Shown here one piece after another: positions 1 through 9,939 of a stretch of 39,712 nt of DNA. The notes beneath the pieces were generated by a model, which was not told the origin of the DNA, searched no databases, and was given only the letters and a program-made list of their open reading frames with translations. The translations under genes were made by a program, and so were the position numbers. Position 1 is the stretch's first letter. Each line of letters starts with the position of its first letter. The stretch is taken from positions 87,951 to 127,662 of the forward strand of contig BFEA01001152.1 of NCBI GenBank assembly GCA_003427395.1, given 5' to 3'. The stretch comes from Chara braunii. Lineage: Eukaryota > Streptophyta > Charophyceae > Charales > Characeae.

Positions 1-1176
1 GATGGGGTCTACCTAGGTGGGCCACGACCCCATCGTTTAGGCAGTTCACAAAGCCCAATTTTTATTTTTATTTTATTTGTATTTCTTTTCTCAGCCCCTT
101 TTTTTCTCCTTTCGGAAGTCGCACTGTGATTGTGAGAGTGATCGTCTCCTATCTCATAACTTTTATATCATATTTTCTTGTGTCAGCACGACCCATTGAG
201 GTCGTGCACAGTGATTAAATAAGTTCTGCATCGAGAGAAAAGAGAGATCCCTTCTTAGCCCTTGCCTTTTAGAATTAGTATGGTTGGACGTTGTAGTCCG
301 TGGCAACCGTCAAAGTCAAACCCCTTGATCTCTGACAGCCACGACAACTTGGAGCTGTCTACTCAACCCCTTTGCACAGGGTGCAAAAGAGGGTGTGGTC
401 TTCAAGCGCGCATGGGGGTTGTCTAACGCAGAGAAGGTAACCCCTCAAAGCGCTTGTCAGCCGACACTGGAGTGTCGAACACGACCCTTGAGATTACCAA
501 GGGTCGTGCGGTTACGAGTACCATGTAGTACCCCATCAGCGCGAGTGCTTGCGAGTGTCCGCATGGCTGGTCGATATGAGGAGGGCATGTGCTCGCACGA
601 CTTTTATACGAAAATTCAGCACGCAATACCTATCTGAGTCTCGCAGCGAAAGTTATGGGTCGGATACTGAAGGGACTAGGAGTGTTGCGGTGTTGTGGTG
701 TTTGTGGTGTTCGTTTTGTGTTTTATTCGCGTGTTATGGGTAGATGTGAGTGTTATGGTGTAACGTGTGGTGCGTGTGATGCGTCCTAGTCGACCGGCGT
801 CGAGTCGCGTTTGGGACCTCAGCCCGCAGTACGGTGACTCGCGTGCGGGTTCGATTTTTGGGCGTTCGACCGCGCATACCCCCTATGCTACAGCGAACGA
901 GAAACGCCCTCGGCGGGGCCACCTCTGCAATTGCATACGAAAAGCCTTCGCATGTGGTCCAGTAGCTCGGCGGGGATACGCCCACCTAAGGGATGGTGAC
1001 AGCTCCCGCAGGTGGAGGTAAGCGGTGCCTCGCGTGACCCTGTCCTATCGTAGGGGCTCGCGAGAGGTATGGCTGGTGCACTCGGCCGGAGCGGCAAACG
1101 CTCCCCGCGACAAGTCCTACATAATCCTGCGTGACGGGGCCGGGAGGGTCCCCGTGCGGGACCGGTGCGCTCGACA
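1..1176 (+). mobile_element. Copy D (right part) of the hairpin-rich ~7 kb element
   Basis: From about 279 to 1176 this matches the right-hand ~950 bp of copies A (16033-16968) and C (27451-28388). Shared segments include GGACGTTGTAGTCCGTGG, the palindrome at 462-477, GAGAAACGCCCTCGGC and the terminus GTGCGCTCGACA. The part before 279 resembles copy B more (GTGAGAGTGATCGTC near 131, compare 13740-13762). It also holds two strong hairpins: GATGGGGTC/GACCCCATC (1-34) and GCACGACC/GGTCGTGC (186-207). The left end lies outside the window. No reading frame across it looks coding. Confidence 0.75.
462..509 (+). repeat. Tandem hairpin pair in the right end of copy D
   Basis: CGACACTGGAGTGTCG at 462-477 is a near-perfect palindrome. 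It is followed at once by a stem CACGACCCTTG / CAAGGGTCGTG around the loop AGATTAC (about 480-508). The equivalent positions in copies A (16258-16301) and C (27678-27719) have different stem bases but keep pairing and the AGATTA loop. Confidence 0.75.
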
Positions 1177-1189
1177 GCGTGACTGCTCC

Positions 1190-1486
1190 AGTTTGACTTG
1201 AACGCACGTCATCTGCTCGGATGGTCAGTTCTCCCTCTCTCTTGCAGCCCATAGTGATGCTGTAGACTTCTCTCCAAGACAATGGTTTGAGCGTGGGCGA
1301 TGGTGGAAAACGAGGGAGGTATTCGTAATCTGGGTGTACCATCTGTATCCCCCGTATCAGCTCTCCTGTTCCCCACAAAAGAACGGAAGCATGCAACAAT
1401 TCACCTCCGCCACTCCTCTTGTTAATCAACGAGTAACCAAGGCCATGTCTGATTATGGCGCGCTTGAAGGAGTTGGTTGTCGTCAA
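1190..1486 (-). pseudogene. Coding-like relic cut by the end of copy D
   Basis: Reading the minus strand from 1486 gives an open frame with ordinary amino-acid composition (for example ...KRAIIRHGLGYSLINK... and ...LSWREVYSITMGCKREG...). The frame then runs straight into the terminus of copy D at 1176, so any coding sense stops there. The frame is offset by one from the relic at 1842-2387, so the two could be parts of one frameshifted gene. I recognise no family or motif. It may be a host gene fragment or an old retroelement piece. The call rests only on composition and openness. Confidence 0.3.
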
Positions 1487-1841
1487 GAGAGCAAGATGTT
1501 AGCCTCGCGAACTCAACCGGAGTTTCCAAACAGGTACGTAAGTTAGTCACGTCTCCAACTCACATCACCGCGTGACCCTCCACTCGTAAGAACCAGGTCT
1601 GACCGCCTCTGCCCTCTGCATGTACCCACTTCGAGAGCTTAGTCACGCTGTTGCTGCAAGCTGCTTTATGAACTATCTCCCACGAACTCGTAACCGCTTG
1701 TCCCTCTCAATCCTCCCCTCTCTCCAAGTTGACCTCTGAGTCCACTCTATTGGCGGCACGAACTCAACCTTGCCGCTTTTGCCGCGAACCGGCCTCTGGG
1801 GCGTCTTCCACCGCTTCAACAGGCGGGTGGTCCCGATGCCA

Positions 1842-2387
1842 CTAGTCCAGTCCGTGCCAGGACTGGGTATCCACGTCCAGATTATTGGCCTTGCTCTGGG
1901 CCTCTGTGTCGCGGTCCAAGTGCTCCTGTTCGTGTTCAGTCATCCCAGTAGAAGTCTCTGCCTCTAGATAAGAGACAGTCACCTTTACTTCCCCTGTAAT
2001 CCCGCCTCTTCTGCACCTTCTCTTGGCCCGGTTCTTGGCCTCTGTGATGGCCGCTTGTAATCCCTGGTGTGCTCTCATCTCCTCCTCTTTAGCTCCTTCC
2101 ACGTTTATCTTCAGCTTCGCCTCCAAGTTACAACGGTTGTAATCCAAGATGGTCGTTACCATAGGTCCGTCCTCAGCCACATGTTCCCACCTCTAGAGGA
2201 ATTGGAGGTACTTCGGTCTATATCTGTGCAGTCCGTTTCGTTGAGCGAATTTCGTGCAGTTTTCCAAATAGCTAGCGCTTGGTATCTGATACACGCGCAC
2301 ACAAGTAACTCTTATGTCTGAAGCTTTTGGTGCTCCGTCCTTCTGCCTCAAACTACCCGCACTAACGCTGAAGTTTCTAATGTGCAC
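1842..2387 (-). pseudogene. Open frame with one nonsense codon, unknown product
   Basis: On the minus strand one frame stays open from 2387 to 1842 except for a single TAG near 2193, about 180 codons. The second part is rich in Lys, Glu, Ala and Arg (for example ...AKEEEMRAHQGLQAAITEAK...), which suggests a charged, possibly helical segment. The same frame continues past 1842 with further scattered stops towards 1540. No catalytic or binding motif is visible. It could be the charged N-terminal region of a retroelement gag or a decayed host gene, and I cannot choose between them. Confidence 0.3.
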
Positions 2388-3474
2388 TTACTGGCCCGTA
2401 ACTAGCAGTGCAGCAGCCTCTATCTTTATAGGCCACACTCCCTGTACTCTAAAAAGGGTGCTCAGTGGCACTCTGAGCGATAAAAATCGGTCAATCTTAA
2501 AATAGCACTTTAATCGGTAATAGTAATAATAAAAGGGGAAAAGAAAAGAAAAGGTGAGTTGATCAAGGCAGGCGCCGACTTTGATTATGACCTGCAGTAT
2601 TTTCACTTCAGCCTAAGAAGACTGAAGTCGGCTCGCATCAGTCCCATAACGGGATACCGACGGGCAGTTTCCTCCTCTCAAAGCGTGTCGTTGGCCTACC
2701 CGTGATGGGCACCCGTGTTCGATGGCAAGGAGGGGACTCGTGACCTTCCACGAGGTGATGGGTCTCCTACCAATGCGCCGCGGGTGCTCCCATTTTGGGG
2801 GACTCATGAAGTAGCACTCAGCTGGTAAAGGCTGCAATAGAGCAAAAAGCGAAAAGTCGGCTAGTTAGGCCACCTGCTTACAAACAAGGTTCAAGATTGA
2901 GCCGTTTATTCCCCGCGAAGTGGCGGAGGGAGGAAGAATTTAAAATCCAAGAGAACTAAATAATTCAGAGAAATGATAAAGGAAAGAAAAAAACTGAAGG
3001 AGAATTCCTAACATCATGCCTGTTGAGAATCGCCAGATTATATATATTTCTAAAAATCGGGGTTTGGATTTCACCGCAGGTACTAAAAAATTGCATTCTG
3101 CTTCTCAATTTCCCCCCTTCTTCCCTTGTTTTTCTTTTCTTGACATTTTTTCATTTTTAGGTCTATGCAGTCACTTCGCCTATCCCATAACCTTGACTGA
3201 AGGGGCTTGATGCGCTATTCAAAGGGCTGCAGCCGCTGCACTGTGTTTCCAATGTCGAGTCCTTGGGCGAGCCCGGCGGCTACCACAGCCATAGGCCGGT
3301 CGTGCTCTGCTATACAGCAGGGCGTCGAGCCTGCTAGGACCAATGGAAAGCCCAGTGGTGCACCCACCCTTTTGCCGGTGGTAGCGTCGACTGGACTGGT
3401 CCCACAACGAAGTGCATCCCAAGTAGACCCGAGATACTGCGAGAATTTATGAGCAAGTACCCAACACGCAGCGG
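2388..3474. other. Intergenic stretch, no supported gene
   Basis: Only short open frames without recognisable composition. A small hairpin ACTTCAG/CTGAAGT lies at about 2605-2628. There is no detectable repeat relationship to the rest of the window. The sequence up to 3474 is the unrelated left flank of copy A. Confidence 0.5.
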
Positions 3475-3485
3475 TGTCGGTGCGA

Positions 3486-3503
3486 ATACCCTTATAAGGG
3501 TAT
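3486..3503 (+). repeat. Subterminal palindrome, left end of copy A
   Basis: ATACCCTTATAAGGGTAT is a perfect 18-bp palindrome 11 bases inside the TGTCGG terminus. Copies B (7212-7229) and C (21444-21461) have the same hairpin with TTACAA in the centre. Confidence 0.85.
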
Positions 3504-3617
3504 CTGCCCTCATTTCTGCAAGTAACAAAAATTACGTTTGATCTAAAGTTTAAGTGTACCGCGCGAGGCGAGGCTGCGTCTGTGGTTTATGTTGACTGGA
3601 TGGTTGACTAGAGCAGA

Positions 3618-3991
3618 CTCGTTGCCACTTGTACGCACCCTCGTACGAGTGCGGATTCGTACTCTTGTACTCGTACGCTACTCGTACGCTAGGGGCCCCG
3701 TACGAGAGTTTTTTTTTTTTTTCGGTAGTGTTTTTATTGTTTTTCTCAAATTCTAATAAGAATCTGAAGATGATGCTCGGCCAAATGTTGCTTGTTTTGT
3801 GCTGTTGCATCACATATATATTTTTCGGATTTTTTTTATGACCCTTTTTTTGTCTTTTTTTTTTTTTGCTTTTTCGTACGGGGGCGTACAAAACATACAG
3901 GTTTCCGTACAGGTTCCCATACAGATCCCATACAAATATTACCTGCACGTTTCGTACGGAAAGACCTCGTACGTGACTCTATGCAACGTAG
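3618..3991 (+). mobile_element. MITE-1, GTACG-type (374 bp)
   Basis: The sequence is absent from the matching site in copy C, where the uninterrupted flank reads GACTAAAGCAGAGAGTG near 21565. It is flanked by GAGCAGA on both sides (3611-3617 and 3992-3998), a target duplication of 7 bp, or 8 with one mismatch. The ends are CTCGTTGC...GCAACGTAG. Both subterminal zones are packed with GTACG/CGTAC motifs, and the core is T-rich. It is non-coding. The TSD length and subterminal repeats resemble hAT-type non-autonomous elements, but superfamily assignment is inference. Confidence 0.85.
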
Positions 3992-4334
3992 GAGCAGAGA
4001 GTGTGTGGGCTCGCAAGTTTGAGGCGCGCACAATCTTTTTATTGATGATGGTTGAAAAGCCGGCGTAATCGTCGTCGAGGTTTTGGTTATTTTCTAATTA
4101 AACTAGGATTTAAAAGATTATGCCTCTTGGTTGGTGCGCTTGCTGTGACTTATGCGTACGTGCGGAGGACGACGTCGACAGCGGCATGGTTCGGTATAGT
4201 CGCGCGGTGGACGCAAAAGGTTGACGGTCGTGAGTTCTGCTGATAGGACGATCTGAGGGTTTGAAACCTTTCGGTAGCTTTGCGTGTCGCATAGTATCCT
4301 TTTATTTAGGTGCCAGTCAATATTAGATCCAGAC

Positions 4335-4448
4335 TTGGGCTTAGCACTATTGGTTACGGTGTCGGACTCCCATTTGGGAGGTTCAGGGATCGAGATCAAG
4401 TGGCGATGACGCGAAGGGGTTAAGGGTCCAGCAGGGCTATCCCCTTTT
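4335..4448 (+). ncRNA. tRNA-like module in copy A (Pol III A/B boxes)
   Basis: TAGCACTATTGG at 4342-4353 fits the Pol III A box in most positions, and GGGATCGAGATC at 4386-4397 resembles a B box. They are 44 bases apart, as in a tRNA gene. The stretch between (GTCGGACT...) resembles the anticodon arm of tRNAs of the GAGCGTCGGACT type. CTCCCATTTGGGAG forms a strong hairpin at the anticodon arm. A TTTT run at 4445-4448 could end a ~110-nt transcript. Acceptor pairing is not clear, so this is a tRNA-derived (SINE-head-like) module rather than a functional tRNA. It is conserved in copies B and C. Confidence 0.6.
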
Positions 4449-4550
4449 GGTTTTGTCGATGGCGGCGTCGGAACGGTATTAGCAATCCCTTTTCCTCGTT
4501 CGTCATATTCTGACGATTAAAAGTTTTTAAATGTTTTTATTATTTATTGC

Positions 4551-4873
4551 CTACGTTATCGAATGTACACGTACGGGGCCTTTTCGTACAAAACGTACAG
4601 ATAATATTTGTACGGGAACCTGTACGCCCCCGTACGACCCGTATGAAAAAAAAAAATCATCCAAAACATCTGAAACAAATATATGTGATGTAACATCCCA
4701 AAACAAGCAACATTTGCCTGAGCATCATTTGCAGATTCTTATAGAATTAAAGAAAAAAAATAAAAACAGTAAAACAAAAATATAAAAACTCGTACGGGCC
4801 TTGAGTACGAGTAGCGTATAAGAAATGAGTACAACTTGTACTCGTACGGGGGTGAGTACGAGTCGCAACGTAG
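4551..4873 (-). mobile_element. MITE-2, GTACG-type, inverted relative to MITE-1 (323 bp)
   Basis: An exact 8-bp target duplication TTTATTGC flanks it (4543-4550 and 4874-4881). The empty site in copy C reads TTTATTGTC near 22118. The ends are CTACGTT...AACGTAG. On the minus strand the subterminal GTACGAG repeats and the core (ATGATGCTC, GCAAATGTTGCTTGTTTTG) match MITE-1. It is non-coding: the frame covering 4531-4785 is low-complexity and does not persist in MITE-1. Confidence 0.88.
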
Positions 4874-5770
4874 TTTATTGCCATATTATTTTTTTTTTTA
4901 TTTGGCTCTGGTGTTCCTTGGCTCAGACACGGCGTCGGGTTCAAACGTCGTCGAGGCGGTCGGGGATCTTGAGCACACGCCCCTTTTTTTTATTGACTTA
5001 AAGGTTCTTTGCGTATTCAGGATGCAGGTGAGGGCCCTCGGTCCCACCGTCTTGGAGTACGGGCCGAGGAGTTCGACGTGCATGCAAGCTAATGAGTAGT
5101 TGGAGTGTGCGCGTGTCCGTTGGAACACGAAAGATGGTGGGTCATGCATCGGGGCGGACTGCAGAATGCAAGGACCAGCGGCACGGAGCCCTTCCCCCAC
5201 ATCGGCCTTCAAAGATCTCATTTGAGTATTTGCTATTACCAAAGGGGCGTACTGGGCCCAGTCCACCAAGGCCCATGCTTAGGCCCTGCAACGGGCTGCG
5301 CCTTTAGTTCGCAGCCAACTGTTTGGGTAGGAGCTTGGCTGCTGGGGCCCCGGGTGGCAGTAGGCTTTGCATAGGCTAAAGAGCGGGGGAGGCTGTGGCG
5401 AAGCAACAGTAATGCTGCCACATCAATCGACCGACGAACTTAGACATAGGGGCGAAAGACTAATCACACCGGCGAAGTAGCTGGAATCCTCTGAAGTTTC
5501 TCGCAGGGGCAGAAGTTGTTGAACAAGTTGCTTCTCGCCGAAGAAACTATCGCTACCAGAGCCTGTATTCCCGTAGAAACGAGGTGAGTGCAGGAGAGCA
5601 GTGACAGGCGCTAAGGCGGAGGGGCGAGGCAGCAGAGCAACGGGCGCCTAGACAGCGAAGAGGGAAAGTAAAACTGACACAATTTTGCGCCAGGTGCAGG
5701 CGGACCAAAGACGAAGAGAACGTAGCGACGAGGGAGAATGGTTATGAAAGACATTGAAAGTGCGTACCTC

Positions 5771-6154
5771 GCTCGTTTCTTTATAAAAACGAGAGGGGAA
5801 AAGGAGTAGGTGAGGGTTTTAATGTGGGGCGAATTAGATTTTGAGGTTAGTTTTGATCGCTAGTTAGTAGGTTAGGAGTTAGTAAAAGAAAGTCACGCGT
5901 GGAGCCATGGAGGAAGCGAAAATGAAATGGAGAAAAAAATATTTTTCTCACTCGAATATATTCGGAATCGGGTGGTGAAAGAGTCAATTAAGAGGTTCTA
6001 AGGACATGCGACTCCGGATTCGTGGTTGGAATTAGTAAAGGATAGATAGGGAAGGAGCTAGGAAGGAGAAACACTGCGTGGAGGTCACGCGATATGTAGA
6101 CATGGTGAAAGCAGAAAAAAATGACTTCCTCGCTCGATCTTTGACGAAGTCGAG
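5771..6154 (+). repeat. Hairpin array 1 in copy A (period ~180 bp)
   Basis: Three diverged ~180-bp units each carry a hairpin. 5771-5793 has GCTCGTTT paired with AAACGAG. 5949-5975 has CACTCGA and CGGGTGG arms. 6133-6154 has CTCGA...TCGAG around TCTTTGACGAAG. Matching sites lie in copy C (22965-23345) and copy B (8896-9457). Confidence 0.7.
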
Positions 6155-6902
6155 TAAAGAAAGAGGACGAATAGGGGGTTTCAGCCGTCGCGAACGCAAT
6201 GGCATCAATAGATTTGACATTGAGACTATAGATTTAGTAATGTAGAAGTTTCGGATCGCGCCTGGTGTGCTGTTTTTTGTGATTAAACTTGGTTGTGGTG
6301 CTGGCCAGGTGCTTTCACACTAAGAACGACTGCGAGGGTTGGTATGGTTCGATGGAGATACCCCAAGAGAGCTTGAACAAGGGCAGAGAGGGGAAGAAAG
6401 AATACTTACCGGGGGATGGAAGAAGAACCGTCGCGGAAGTGGGAAGCAACATGCAGGAAGGAGCGAACCCGACGAAGCAGGGAAGGAACCAGAAGTTTCG
6501 TCGTTACGGAGTTGGATGAGTAGTAGAGAGGAGTGAATCGCAGAGGCCCGATCTTCGTTATAAGATTGCTAATCGTATGGATGCTCGCCAAGGGAAGCAC
6601 TTTTGAAGTAAAGAGGTAGTTGGGCTATGAAGTGAGCGCTGATTCTATTCACGCCGCAATGACTCTCGGTTATTTAGTCGAAGGAGCTACTGCCTACTGC
6701 AGCAGCGAGCAACCGGCTACAACGATGGACCCTTGGGTGGTACAACAAGATTGGACTTTAAGACTGTTGGCACCGGTGTTGTGCTGCTAGAACCGGTGTG
6801 ACTGTTGTACTTCTCTCCGCTGCTCAATGTTTTTACTGCCGATTTTCGCTATTTTGTTGCTACGACTGCTGATTTTGCTATTTGCCTTGCAGTTCAGCGC
6901 GA

Positions 6903-6935
6903 TGAGACATTGTTTCTAAGCTGAATGGTCTAGCA
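6903..6935 (+). repeat. Single surviving array-2 hairpin in copy A
   Basis: GAGACATTGTTTCTAAG...ATGGTCTAG has the loop type seen in the copy C array at 25104-25704. The rest of the array has been lost from copy A, so this hairpin marks the right edge of the ~1.6 kb internal deletion. Confidence 0.7.
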
Positions 6936-7732
6936 CGGTGTCGTACGTAAGTTGGGTATAAGGGGTAAATCATATGAAAGTTTCATGGACTATTTATGAG
7001 GATTTGACTTGGGGTTGGTGAGAGTACGTACCTTTGTGGTTTGGTTTTGCATGTGGCTGAGTGAGATCACTACTTAGTCTGAGTTTCAGTTTGACAGGTA
7101 GTTGCTTTAGAGGTTCGCCACGTGCTAGAGCTATAGGAGTTAGTTTCAGTTCCTGCATTTTCTAAGTTTTTTTTTTTTTTTTACTTGGATCAATTCTCGT
7201 TGTCGGTGCAAATACCCTTACAAGGGTACTCGCACTGGGTTTTTGTAGTTGATAGAGGAATGGGTCGATTCAGAATTTATGGGAAGACTGCGCGAGTTGC
7301 GGGGGCGCGCGGGTTCGACGGTAACACCTAGAAATAGAGAGTGTGTGGGCGCGCAGGTTTGAGGCGCGCATGATTTTCTTCCTTTTTATCACGATAGAAG
7401 GCACGGCGTGGATGTTTGTCGACGTGCTCTATCATAACAGTCGTTTTGTTTTGATTAAACTGACTAACTTAGGGACGCTCCGTTCTCTGGTTCCGCATAG
7501 TATGTTGGATGGTTCAGTGAGCGGTGTGGACTTACATGGAATCCAGATGATGGGAACTGATGGATTCGGTCGGGTAAGGGTAGTTGCGGCACGGTCGGGA
7601 GGTCGGCGCGGTTTTTTTTTTGTGGCCATGTGCGTAAGTACGGGTTAGGAAATGGCATGGGGCGGCTCCTTTGGCCCCAAAAGGACGGGGGCTACCTCTT
7701 TATTAGGTGAGTCAGGCCTGCTAGTACCAGGC

Positions 7733-7880
7733 TTGGGCTTAGCCCTATAGGTTATAGCATCGGATTGGTACAGAGCAGGCGCAGGGATCGAGGCTAACAG
7801 CATGCGGCAAGGGAGCGGAGGAGCGTGGCAAAAAGGCTTGAGGGGTTGATGGGCCTGTGGGACTATCTCCTTCGCCTTTT
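7733..7880 (+). ncRNA. tRNA-like module in copy B
   Basis: TAGCCCTATAGG (A-box-like, 7740-7751) and GGGATCGAGGCT (B-box-like, 7784-7795) are 44 bases apart, as in copies A and C. The central arm has diverged but the boxes are kept. TTTT at 7877-7880 is the first T run. Confidence 0.5.
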
Positions 7881-7958
7881 GTTGCCGCGGGGCCGAGCGT
7901 GGGGCTAACGAGCAGGCTGGGAGGGGTGCCGTGGTCCCTGCCCGACTACCGCTCGTTT

Positions 7959-7982
7959 ATATATATATATATATATATATAT
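7959..7982. repeat. (TA)n microsatellite
   Basis: About 12 TA units within copy B, absent from A and C. Confidence 0.95.
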
Positions 7983-8164
7983 TATTTCTAATTTTATCTA
8001 GTTATTATTATTATCGCGCCCGTATGTGGACGAGAAAACACAGTAGGAGCACACCATTGAACTGTTGAAATACAGTTACGAGTTCGGAGCCAGATGATGG
8101 AACTTGATGAGTAAAACCAAATAATTTGAATTGCCTGAGGCCGGTCGTTCCCGCGGCCCCGGCT

Positions 8165-8266
8165 GTGTCCTTCGGGATATCCGTTAAAATTGGAACGGTA
8201 TAGAGAAGATTAGCCTGGCCCCGGGCGTAGGGTTGACACGTATGAGTAGAAAGTAGGGGCAGGCAT
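8165..8266 (+). ncRNA. U6: U6 snRNA-like sequence (probable pseudogene) inside copy B
   Basis: The stretch follows the plant U6 consensus over about 80 bases. It has a 5' stem-loop with CTTCGGG, then AAAATTGGAACGGTA, the region equivalent to the ACAGAGA box (here ATAGAGA, one C-to-T change), GATTAGC with the AGC triad intact, TGGCCCC and TTGACACG. After about 8240 similarity fades. Upstream I see no TATA box at -30 and no plant USE (TCCCACATCG-type) element, and no T run closes the 102-nt unit. This looks like a retroposed or captured U6 copy rather than a working gene. It has no counterpart in copies A and C. Confidence 0.85.
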
Positions 8267-8895
8267 TATGCTCTTTTCTCTTCTACGTACCGGTTGTACT
8301 ATCGGCCCTTCCATTTCGGTGTAGGGATGACTGCCAAGTAGACTGCGTTAAGGAGCTGTGTGCGGAGGGTGACGTTGGGAGTGAACGAGGGGAGAAAGGC
8401 GGGCAACAGACGATTGCCCAACGAGAGGCAAAGCCGGAGAAAATCGACAGTGGAATAGCGGGGAGGTAAGAGATAAGACGGTAGATGGACCTGGACAGGG
8501 GCGGGTGCCAGGAGCATCCGGGAACACAGGCGGAGAAAGAGCCCGGGGGGGGGGCGGTGTTTGCTCTAAGTACAGTGAGCCGTAAGATCACCAGGCCGCG
8601 CGGAGTAGAGGGAGCGTTGCGCTGTTGTTGTACGACCCGACCGTCGGACCTAGGCCAGAGGGAGAAGCCTAATCTAGGTATCAGATCAAAGTTCCCCTTC
8701 GGGTTCCCCGTATGATAGAGTAGGTCGGAGAGTTTGCGGCACAGTTCGGGAACCGAGCGTTACAACAAAGGGGATTAGCGGGCGAAATAATGAAGGAAGA
8801 AAGCAAATGAACCTGACCCGAATCCACACCCGGGTGCGTCCGAATCAGAGGGTGAGGGAGTTTGGCTATGGTGGAAGAGGAGATGGGCGTATCTC
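8267..8895. other. Copy B interior, no distinct feature
   Basis: GC-rich diverged element sequence with no recognisable gene. Matches to A/C are weak here. Confidence 0.5.
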
Positions 8896-9457
8896 GCTCA
8901 AATCCTAAGAAGTTTGGGCAGAAGAAGACCCATTTTCGGGGTTCTTGGCCGAGGCGAACCTGATCGTGAAGTCGGAAAGGGAGGAAGGTCAATAGAATAG
9001 GAGGTTAGTAGCGGAGGAGGTGCGCGGCGGTGTCAGGAGAAGAGATATGGTGGGCGGGAGAGTACGTAGTTCGTTCGATCCTTAATGGAATCGAACAAAC
9101 TGAGAATCAAAGTTGGGGCTTGGGGAGGAGGCGAGTTGAATGGGAGAGTTAGATTTGGAGGAGGATTAGTAAGATAGGAGATATGGTATAAACAGTGTGC
9201 GCGGAGGCTATGGTGGGGAAGAAAAAATAAGGAGTGAAAAATCAGGAGTTCACTCGACTCTCTGTGGAATCGAGTGAATGAAGGTAGTAGGCTAGTGTTT
9301 TTAGGTGAGGCGAATTCAGATTTGGTGTTAGAATCGGTACAAAGTTAGTGGGTTTAGTGATAGAAGAGAAGGGTGGTGCGCCGGGCCATGGCCGAACGTG
9401 CGGGCGGAAGGGAGCCTGGACTGGAGATTCCGCTCGTTTCCTAATGAAGTCGAGTGG
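8896..9457 (+). repeat. Hairpin array 1 in copy B (four units, period ~177 bp)
   Basis: Hairpins lie at 8896-8919 (GCTCAAA/TTTGGGC, with wobble pairs), 9073-9096 (GTTCGAT/ATCGAAC), 9249-9278 (TTCACTCGA/TCGAGTGAA) and 9430-9457 (CGCTCG/CGAGTG). Loops share a TCCTNANGRA-like core. Spacing is 177, 176 and 181 bases. Stem sequences differ while pairing is kept. Confidence 0.75.
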
Positions 9458-9939
9458 AGGAAAATAGTAGGGCGGGGTTTTTAGCCATCGCGATGGTGAT
9501 GGCCTCGATAGATTTTGTGGTGGGGGTATATTTTTAGTGGGACAGTGACTCAGGACTGCGCCTGACTGTGTTGGGTTTTTGAGTGATGAACTAGGCTGTA
9601 TTGGCGGGCGGATACATTCACCCCGGAAAGATGAGTTGTTGAGAAAAAGTCCACAGTAGTGGCCACCCCCGCTATCCGTTGGTCCGTAAGATGCAGCCTA
9701 CTCGTCACCCTCCATTTCTGCGAGTTAGCTCCTGTGCCAGCCTTCGGTTGAAATTGGCTGTGTAAGGGACCAGGTACGTACGGATTACGGCACCGGCTAT
9801 ACTGGCAGTGCCTCTCGACGTGGCCATCGAGACTGCGGAACTTGTGGTGGCGATACGAAAACCAGGTGGAGCCAAAGATTGGCGGGGGAAATTTGCCCTG
9901 GAAGGAGGTAACACCTGCATGATGTGGTTGTGCTCGTTG

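Larger units (their letters stand above)
3475..7200 (+). mobile_element. Copy A of the ~7 kb element, left part
   Basis: It begins TGTCGGTGCG followed by a perfect palindrome, as at 7201 and 21433. It is colinear with copy C (21433 onward) through the GAGTGTGTGGG block, the tRNA-like module, the A/C-shared 5100-5440 segment and the ~180-bp hairpin array, up to about 6885. There copy A lacks about 1.6 kb that copy C has (C about 24080-25670), and it rejoins at the last loop-type hairpin (6903-6935). Copy A is interrupted at 7200 by nested copy B and resumes at 14923. It contains two MITEs (3618-3991 and 4551-4873) that copy C lacks at these sites. No coding potential is visible. Confidence 0.8.

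Noticed and set aside
1-1176. Ribosomal RNA fragment
   Set aside because: The GC-rich right-end blocks look rRNA-like at first sight, but I find no conserved rRNA segments.
3550-3948. 132-aa minus-strand frame over MITE-1
   Set aside because: Lys/Asn-rich low-complexity translation of the MITE. The frame is not kept in MITE-2.
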